Positions 58,766 through 64,000 of a stretch of DNA of 64,000 nt are shown here, piece after piece. The notes below the pieces were generated by a model, which was given only the letters and a program-made list of their open reading frames with translations, did no database searches and had not been told where the DNA came from. Position 1 is the stretch's first letter; each line of letters opens with the position of its first letter. The stretch is from Brevifilum sp029548365. GTDB lineage: Bacteria; Chloroflexota; Anaerolineae; Anaerolineales; Anaerolineaceae. A program made the translations under genes and the position numbers. The stretch is from positions 1-64,000 of the forward strand of contig DAOSSA010000009.1 of assembly GCA_035376985.1 (NCBI GenBank). The letters are read 5' to 3'.

Positions 58766-61165
58766 ATGCCAGCGCCGTCCCCGCAACAACCCACAAAACG
58801 CTCACCTTTCCAGGGCTTTTTGCCCTTCTTCTGGCTGGCGTTGACCAGCGTGGGCGGCATCCTGCTGGCGGATCGGGTCGCAATCCCCGCCTGGGGCTGG
58901 CTGGCGGGGATGCTGCTGTGCCTCCTGGCGATGATTTTAGCCTGGCGCCTGCCCGGGCGCTCAGCCCTGACCCACCACCTGCGCCGCCTGACGCGGGTCG
59001 ATCAACGCCTGCCGGGTGCGCTTTTGGCAGCTTCCCTGTGTCTGGGCGGCTGGCGCTATGCCGCGGCACAGCCTGCGCTCACACCTCAGCACGCCGCGTA
59101 TTACAATGACCGCGGCACGGTCCAGATGGTGGGAACGGTGGTCAAGCCGCCCGATTTTCGTGACACTGTGACCAACCTGACTGTAGCAGTGGAATCTCTG
59201 GAAGTCCTGGACGGGCTTGCGCAACAGGTGAACCCCGCTGAAATCTCTGGCCGGGTGCTGGTGCAGATGCAACCCGGCAGCGCCTGGGCTTACGGGATGC
59301 GCATCAGCGTTACCGGTCAGTTGCGGACGCCGCCCGATGGCGATGATTTTTCCTTTCAGGATTTTTTGGCTCGCAAAGGCATCGGAAGCCTGATGACCAA
59401 TCCCCGGGTTAACCGGGTGGAATTCGACCGGGGCAACCCTATCAAAGCGGCGATCTTTGCCCTGCACGACCGTGCGTATGCCACATTGCAAACCCTGTTC
59501 CCTTCCCCGGAGGCTGACCTGCTGGCGGGCATCCTGCTCGGGCGCGATCAGGGCCTTTCGTCTGAACTGCAGGACGCCTTCCGCCGCACAGGCACAGCTC
59601 ACATCATCGCCATTTCGGGATTCAATATTGCCATCCTGGCGGGTTTATTTTCTGCTGCCTTCACGCGCCTGCTGGGGCGCAGGTGGGGCGCGCTGGTGGC
59701 TGTGGCCGCTATCTCAGCCTATGCGGTCTTTGTGGGCGGAGATGCGGGGGTCGTAAGGGCGGCGATCATGGGTGCCATGGGGGTGTTGGGCGGGATGTTC
59801 GGTCGGCGACAAAACGGGCTCAATAGCCTGGGCTTGGCTGTGCTGGGCATGGCGCTGATCAACCCGAACCTGCCCTGGGATTTTGGCTTTCAGCTCTCCA
59901 CCGCAGCAACATTGGGGTTGGTGTTGTATGCGCAACCTCTGGAAGAGTGGTTTGTCCAGTTTGCCACCCGGAGGATATCAGAAGAAAAAGCCCAAAAGCT
60001 GGTGGGCCCGGTGAGCGAATTTTTGCTCTTTACCCTGGCTGCCCAGGTGATGACCCTGCCGATTATGATCTACCATTTCGGGGGCGTGTCCTGGATTACG
60101 TTGCTGGCCAACCCTTTGATCCTGCCACCACAATCCCTGGTGATGGTGTTGAGCGGGTTGGCCCTGCTGACGGGTCTGGCCTTACCCGGGATGGGACAAG
60201 TTCTGGCGGTCATCAGTTTGCCCTTTGTGCGCTACACCATCCGCATGGTGACCTGGCTGGCGCGCTTACCCGGCAGCGAAGTGGTATTCCCCTCTTTTCA
60301 TATTCTGTGGCTGGTGGTGTTTTATGCTGGTTTGTTCCTGTTGACGCTCCTTCCCCCTGAAGTGCGCACGGTAACCCTTAAGAAAATATTTTCTCCGCAG
60401 GTTGGTTTGCTGATGCTGGCAGGCCTGACCGTGCTTGTGTGGAACCGGGTTTTGAGTGCGCCGGATGGACGTTTGCATTTGACCCTGCTGGATGACCGTG
60501 GAACGCTGCTGGTGCAGACCCCGCCGGGAGGGTCCGTGCTGATCGGCGGGGGTGAGAGCGGGTCAGCGCTCAACCAGGCATTGGGCGAGATGCTCCCGAC
60601 CGGGGGGCGCCATCTGGACCTGTTGATCATCGGCAGCAATTCCCGCGAAGATCTGCTCGGGCTGATCGGCGTGATCAAGAAAGTACCGATTGACATGGTC
60701 CTGTGGGCTGTGGACCCGGATGTCAACCAAACCAGCCGTACTGTGGTTGCCCTGCTGGCTGAACAGGGCGTGCAATCTCAGATTACAAGTGCGGGTGCTG
60801 TTGTTGACGCCGGGAAAGGGCTGCGGATTGAAATCCTGTGGGCGGGCGAGCGCGGCTCCCTCCTGTGGCTGACCTGGGAGGATTTTCGCGCGTTGATTCC
60901 CACGGGCAGGGTTGGCGACTGCTGGCATCATCTGCCTGCCCCGCCGGATGTGCTGTTCCTGCCCGCTGGTGTGGGCGTGGAAGACCTTCCCCTGGAGCAA
61001 ATCACGCTCTGGGCGCCTGAAGTGATCCTGCTTTCCGCCACAGAAGCGGATGCGCCGCCTCTGCAGGCAGCGTTGACCGGCTACCCGCTGGTCAGCGGGC
61101 AAGGCCACGGCTGGGTGCGGGTCAGCAGCGACGGGAAGGGGATGTGGGTGCGCGGGCAGCACTGA
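58766..61165 (+). CDS. ComEC/Rec2-related DNA uptake protein with degenerate C-terminal domain
   Basis: A 799-residue polytopic membrane protein. An N-terminal pair of helices and OB-like DUF4131 region (~residues 110-230) is followed by the ComEC competence core: LAGILLGRDQGLSSELQDAFRRTGTAHIIAISGFNIA (hallmark) and ten or so helices. The C-terminal ~200 residues align with the metallo-beta-lactamase-like domain of ComEC, but its signatures are gone: DVGQGDA reads LDDRGTL, DGG reads GGG, and the HxHxDH metal motif reads SNSREDLL. The DNA channel should be intact, but the nuclease step presumably is not done by this domain. No comEA gene is adjacent. Confidence 0.88.
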   Translation: MPAPSPQQPTKRSPFQGFLPFFWLALTSVGGILLADRVAIPAWGWLAGMLLCLLAMILAWRLPGRSALTHHLRRLTRVDQRLPGALLAASLCLGGWRYAAAQPALTPQHAAYYNDRGTVQMVGTVVKPPDFRDTVTNLTVAVESLEVLDGLAQQVNPAEISGRVLVQMQPGSAWAYGMRISVTGQLRTPPDGDDFSFQDFLARKGIGSLMTNPRVNRVEFDRGNPIKAAIFALHDRAYATLQTLFPSPEADLLAGILLGRDQGLSSELQDAFRRTGTAHIIAISGFNIAILAGLFSAAFTRLLGRRWGALVAVAAISAYAVFVGGDAGVVRAAIMGAMGVLGGMFGRRQNGLNSLGLAVLGMALINPNLPWDFGFQLSTAATLGLVLYAQPLEEWFVQFATRRISEEKAQKLVGPVSEFLLFTLAAQVMTLPIMIYHFGGVSWITLLANPLILPPQSLVMVLSGLALLTGLALPGMGQVLAVISLPFVRYTIRMVTWLARLPGSEVVFPSFHILWLVVFYAGLFLLTLLPPEVRTVTLKKIFSPQVGLLMLAGLTVLVWNRVLSAPDGRLHLTLLDDRGTLLVQTPPGGSVLIGGGESGSALNQALGEMLPTGGRHLDLLIIGSNSREDLLGLIGVIKKVPIDMVLWAVDPDVNQTSRTVVALLAEQGVQSQITSAGAVVDAGKGLRIEILWAGERGSLLWLTWEDFRALIPTGRVGDCWHHLPAPPDVLFLPAGVGVEDLPLEQITLWAPEVILLSATEADAPPLQAALTGYPLVSGQGHGWVRVSSDGKGMWVRGQH

Positions 61166-61401
61166 GGATGCGCCAGGCAAGACCTTCAATGGTTGATGGA
61201 GATATCTGATTCAAAAATTAGTTAAACTGATAAACCATGCTGACCACCACACGACTATAGTAAACCCTTAACGCAATGATTATTGGTTCACTTTACCTGC
61301 TCTGTTTGAACATATGATCCAATATTCATAGTCTCAAAATCATTTATCAATAATCATGTGCTAAAATTAATGTAATCACAACTTTCTTCAAAAGGATCAA
61401 C

Positions 61402-62628
61402 ATGATACGATCAAACAAAAACAACAATCATAAGGATGTTGTCTTTAGAGATCTCATGCCTGAGATTCCTTCGACCACATATGCCACATTTGCTCTGTAC
61501 AGATATCCAGCGAAATTTATCCCACAAGTAATTGCATACGCTCTGACCGAGTATGGAAAAGCTGGCATGAGCGTGCTTGATCCTTTTGCAGGATATGGTA
61601 CTGTTGGGACAACTGCGAAAATTTATGGTTTTGATTATGAATTATGGGATTTAAACCCTTTATTAAACCATATCCACCCAATCTCAATTATGCCACCCAT
61701 AGATTTAGATGAAAAACGATTAATAAAAGATATGATGGCTTACTCAAAACCATTTTTACCCGATTGGCAAAATATCAAATATTGGCATGACGAAGTATTT
61801 TTGGACATGTTAACCAAAAGTTGGGGCTATTATCATTCGTTAAATAATGAGGAAGAAAAGAGACTGTTATTAATCCCCTTAATAAAAGCAACCCGTTATT
61901 TTTCATATAACGATGAAAAAAGACAGAAGTTGTCCAGATCCCCATACTCATTAAAAAGAATCAACAATCTAAAATCGACAATCTGGCAAATAAAATTCTT
62001 TGAACTTATAGCAAATGAATTATTGAAAATCAAGAATAATTTAATAGAATATCAAAATTTACGACCAATGAATGTAAATGGCGTCATTAAGGGCGGAATA
62101 AATTCCTTAAAATCTGATCTTAATCACAATATAAATTTTCTTATTACATCTCCCCCATACCTTCAAGCACAAGAATATATTAGAGCAACAAAGATGGATT
62201 TATTTTGGTTGGGATATTCAGAAGAAACAATAAGGAAATTAAGTAAACTAGAATTTCCATACCAAAATGTTCCTGCAACTAATATCCTATCTAATTCGTA
62301 TTATAAGTATTTAGAAAATATCACTGAACGACATATGAGAGAAATTTATACCGGTTATTTTTTTGGAGTTTTAGGGACATTGTCTAAACTTCAAGAAAGA
62401 ATTACAGACAGGATGTTTTTATTTGTGGGACCTGCGACAATAAGGACCGTTCCAATTCCAATTGATGATATATTTATTGAACACTTTGTTAACCTAGGTT
62501 GGAAACATGAAATAACGTTGATCGATACAATTATTTCCAGAAACATGTTTTTTTATAAGGAAAACCCTGCTACAGGGAAAAAAGATAATCGAATGAAAAC
62601 AGAACACTTGATTGTTCTAAAAAAATAA
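61402..62628 (+). CDS. DNA methyltransferase (probable N4-cytosine type)
   Basis: A 408-residue AdoMet-dependent DNA methyltransferase. Motif X-like RYPAKFIPQVI (residues ~34-44), motif I SVLDPFAGYGTVGT (D60-T70) and motif IV SPPY (S250-Y253). The SPPY form favours N4-cytosine methylation, though some adenine enzymes have it. The motif order is X-I-IV. Codon use and base content are strongly AT-rich, in contrast to ComEC and PsuG on either side, which indicates recent transfer. AAAGGA precedes ATG. It lies 28 bases before a gene with a PD-(D/E)XK-like core, so it is most likely the methyltransferase of a restriction-modification system. Confidence 0.9.
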   Translation: MIRSNKNNNHKDVVFRDLMPEIPSTTYATFALYRYPAKFIPQVIAYALTEYGKAGMSVLDPFAGYGTVGTTAKIYGFDYELWDLNPLLNHIHPISIMPPIDLDEKRLIKDMMAYSKPFLPDWQNIKYWHDEVFLDMLTKSWGYYHSLNNEEEKRLLLIPLIKATRYFSYNDEKRQKLSRSPYSLKRINNLKSTIWQIKFFELIANELLKIKNNLIEYQNLRPMNVNGVIKGGINSLKSDLNHNINFLITSPPYLQAQEYIRATKMDLFWLGYSEETIRKLSKLEFPYQNVPATNILSNSYYKYLENITERHMREIYTGYFFGVLGTLSKLQERITDRMFLFVGPATIRTVPIPIDDIFIEHFVNLGWKHEITLIDTIISRNMFFYKENPATGKKDNRMKTEHLIVLKK

Positions 62629-62656
62629 AAAAGGGTAGTCTTGGAGGTCTGTTAAT

Positions 62657-63160
62657 ATGACTGATAACAGTGGGATACGAGGCAAGCAATCAGCAGTGAC
62701 TGGTTTTGCACATGAGCATATTGCTGTTGGAATCCTGATGAAAAAATATGGTGATGTTTCATTAGTCAATTTGCCATTATCAACCTACGATTTAATCATT
62801 GTGAGAGAAAAAAATGGCTTTGATGATTTTATTAGAGCTCAGGTTAAAACAGCGACAAAAAGAGTGTCATTTACTGGTGGCAGTAGAGGCGGCATTGATA
62901 GAACATATTTCTCCGATGTAAAAACTTATCGCCAGTCACCAGATACCAGTGATGTGATTATTGGCGTTCATCCTAATGGCACTTCTTTTGACTTATTTTT
63001 CATCCCTACCATTTTAATAGAAATCCTTGATCAAGATAGCATTTCTATCAATAGAATAAATCCTCTAAAAAATAATTACGATATGCTGGAAAACTGTAAA
63101 GATAAAGGCTATGTTTTAACAAAAGCGATTGAATTCAACATTGTTAGAGAGCAAAAATAG
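62657..63160 (+). CDS. Putative PD-(D/E)XK restriction endonuclease
   Basis: A 167-residue AT-rich gene directly after the DNA methyltransferase (28 bases; GGAGG 9 bases before ATG). The N-terminal half fits a PD-(D/E)XK nuclease: E20 in a helix, D45 in TYDLIIV, and Q62-V-K64 (variant D/E-x-K) two strands on. Then comes a Gly/Ser-rich GGSRGGIDR segment and a FIPTILIE strand, which resembles the intron-endonuclease/small-endonuclease branch. This identification rests on pattern and context, not a database match. Its recognition site is unknown. It may be the restriction partner of the methyltransferase. Confidence 0.65.
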   Translation: MTDNSGIRGKQSAVTGFAHEHIAVGILMKKYGDVSLVNLPLSTYDLIIVREKNGFDDFIRAQVKTATKRVSFTGGSRGGIDRTYFSDVKTYRQSPDTSDVIIGVHPNGTSFDLFFIPTILIEILDQDSISINRINPLKNNYDMLENCKDKGYVLTKAIEFNIVREQK

Positions 63161-63310
63161 CCCCAAGGAAGCTTTCTTTGATTTATGTGAAACAATGTTT
63201 TATCCAAACTATTAGTTGGTATTCTTTCACAGAGCTTCGTAAAAAGGTTGGTTATTTTTAAAAAGCATTTGTCAGCTTCAGCACCTCATTTTTTGCTAGA
63301 TTAACACTTG

Positions 63311-64000
63311 ATGAACACGTCCCTGCCCCCCTCTTTTGTCCTCTCCCCCGGCCTGCTGCAGGCGCTCAACCTGGGCTTGCCCGTTGTGGCGCTGGAATCG
63401 GCGGTGATCACCCACGGCTTGCCCCACCCGCACAACCTCGCCCTCGCCCGGGATGTGGAAGCCGAGGTGCGTGCCCAGGGCGCCACGCCCGCCACCATCG
63501 CCCTGCTGGAGGGCAAAGTGCACGTCGGGCTGAGCGAGGAGCAGATCACCGCGCTGGCAGAGATGGACACAACCCGCAAGATCAGCCTGCGCGACCTCGG
63601 CATCGCTCTGGCCGGGAAGCTGAGCGGGGGCACAACGGTCGCAGCCACGCTGTATGCAGCCGTGCAGGCGGGCATCCGTGTATTTGCCACCGGCGGGATC
63701 GGCGGGGTTCACCGCGGCTCGGCTTTCGATGTCTCCACCGATTTAGTTCAACTGGGCAGGTCGCCCGTGGTGGTGGTATGCGCCGGCGCCAAGGCAATTC
63801 TCGACCTGCCAGCCACACGCGAGGTGCTTGAAACCCGGGGGGTGCCGGTGATCGGCTACCAGACCGATGAATTTCCCGGGTTCTTCACCCGCAGCAGTGG
63901 GTTGACCATCGATCAGCGCGTGGACACCCCCGAAGCCGCGGCTCAAATTGCACTGGCGACCTGGAAAGCCGGCCTGCGCAGCGCAGTGCTGCTGGTGGTA
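63311..64000 (+). CDS. psuG: Pseudouridine-5'-phosphate glycosidase (3' end beyond window)
   Basis: Splits pseudouridine-5'-phosphate to uracil and ribose-5-phosphate, with Mn2+. The 230 visible residues hold the family signatures in order: VVALESAVITHGLPHPHNL, TPATIALLEGKV, KISLRDLG, TTVAATLYAAVQAGI, FATGGIGGVHRG (catalytic region), VVVCAGAKAILDLPAT and GYQTDEFPGFFTRSSG. ATG 63311 is the natural start; no good ribosome site is seen. The gene is open to the window edge, about 70-80 residues short of the usual ~300. GC-rich, in contrast to the AT-rich island just before it. Its usual partner, a PfkB-type kinase, may lie beyond the edge. Confidence 0.96.
   Translation, partial: MNTSLPPSFVLSPGLLQALNLGLPVVALESAVITHGLPHPHNLALARDVEAEVRAQGATPATIALLEGKVHVGLSEEQITALAEMDTTRKISLRDLGIALAGKLSGGTTVAATLYAAVQAGIRVFATGGIGGVHRGSAFDVSTDLVQLGRSPVVVVCAGAKAILDLPATREVLETRGVPVIGYQTDEFPGFFTRSSGLTIDQRVDTPEAAAQIALATWKAGLRSAVLLVV

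Noticed and set aside
58961..59602. 213-codon minus-strand frame opposite comEC
   Set aside because: Shadow of comEC, like the other frames at 60563-61189 and 63296-63712.

Overview
The window looks like a contig of an anaerobic Chloroflexota bacterium, most likely class Anaerolineae. This is inferred from the style of the genes: secreted lipoproteins with long Thr/Pro-rich linkers after the lipobox (10726-12465, 13498-14514, 20460-21458), single-domain LysM proteins, a translin-like gene, DUF35 and DUF3467 proteins, and a short archaeal-type adenylosuccinate synthetase. Host genes are moderately GC-rich. A 100-N gap at 1870-1969 shows the sequence is a scaffolded draft assembly.

Layout. 0.1-1.7 kb: metK (-) under a complete SAM-I riboswitch with promoter, aptamer, terminator platform and downstream terminator. 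2-4.9 kb: a translationally coupled pair (-), a B12-binding mutase-like protein and an opine-dehydrogenase-like NAD(P) enzyme. 5-6.8 kb: a three-gene operon (-) of a small unknown protein, a NUDIX-GNAT fusion and a stand-alone GNAT paralogue of the fusion's C-terminus. 7-9.1 kb: a DUF35 Zn-ribbon/OB protein, then an AT-richer NUDIX + CPBP protease pair. 9.4-16 kb: MFS exporter, CapA-like lipoprotein, folP, LysM lipoprotein, MOSC protein and EEP nuclease/phosphatase. 16-20.4 kb: two phosphohexomutases, glmM and an 850-residue form with an extra N-terminus. 20.4-23.7 kb: lipoprotein, AmmeMemoRadiSam B and a LysM/M23 endopeptidase. 23.9-25.3 kb: ssb - DUF3467 - translin-like operon. 25.4-28.8 kb: esterase lipoprotein, tRNA-Pro(UGG) reading divergently from it, GT2, rnhB and nadE. 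29-34.1 kb: GNAT proteins, a SWIM zinc-finger gene with a promoter/attenuator leader, aldo/keto reductase, methyltransferase, DUF3788 and MgtC. 34.2-39.3 kb: HAD, glpX and a zinc uptake cluster with a Fur/Zur regulator under an operator. 39.4-43.4 kb: dnaG-sigA (macromolecular synthesis genes) and an alkyltransferase-like protein. 43.4-46.9 kb: VOC, PurA-like, HPRT-like and an ATP-grasp ligase. 47-51.7 kb: UMF1 transporter, alpha/beta hydrolase, DUF1638 and a zinc-ribbon membrane protein. 52-57.3 kb: a MacA/MacB-type export operon and an ABC-F ATPase. 57.5-61.2 kb: inositol-monophosphatase family protein and ComEC with a degenerate beta-lactamase-like domain. 61.4-63.2 kb: an AT-rich two-gene island, a DNA methyltransferase and a putative PD-(D/E)XK endonuclease. 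63.3 kb to the end: psuG, cut by the window edge.

Most of the window is housekeeping and surface biology. The parts that standard annotation explains least are the B12/opine-dehydrogenase pair, the ssb-DUF3467-translin operon, the SWIM leader, the divergent PurA-like gene, and the probable restriction-modification island. A dispersed intergenic repeat of about 45 bp occurs at least three times.
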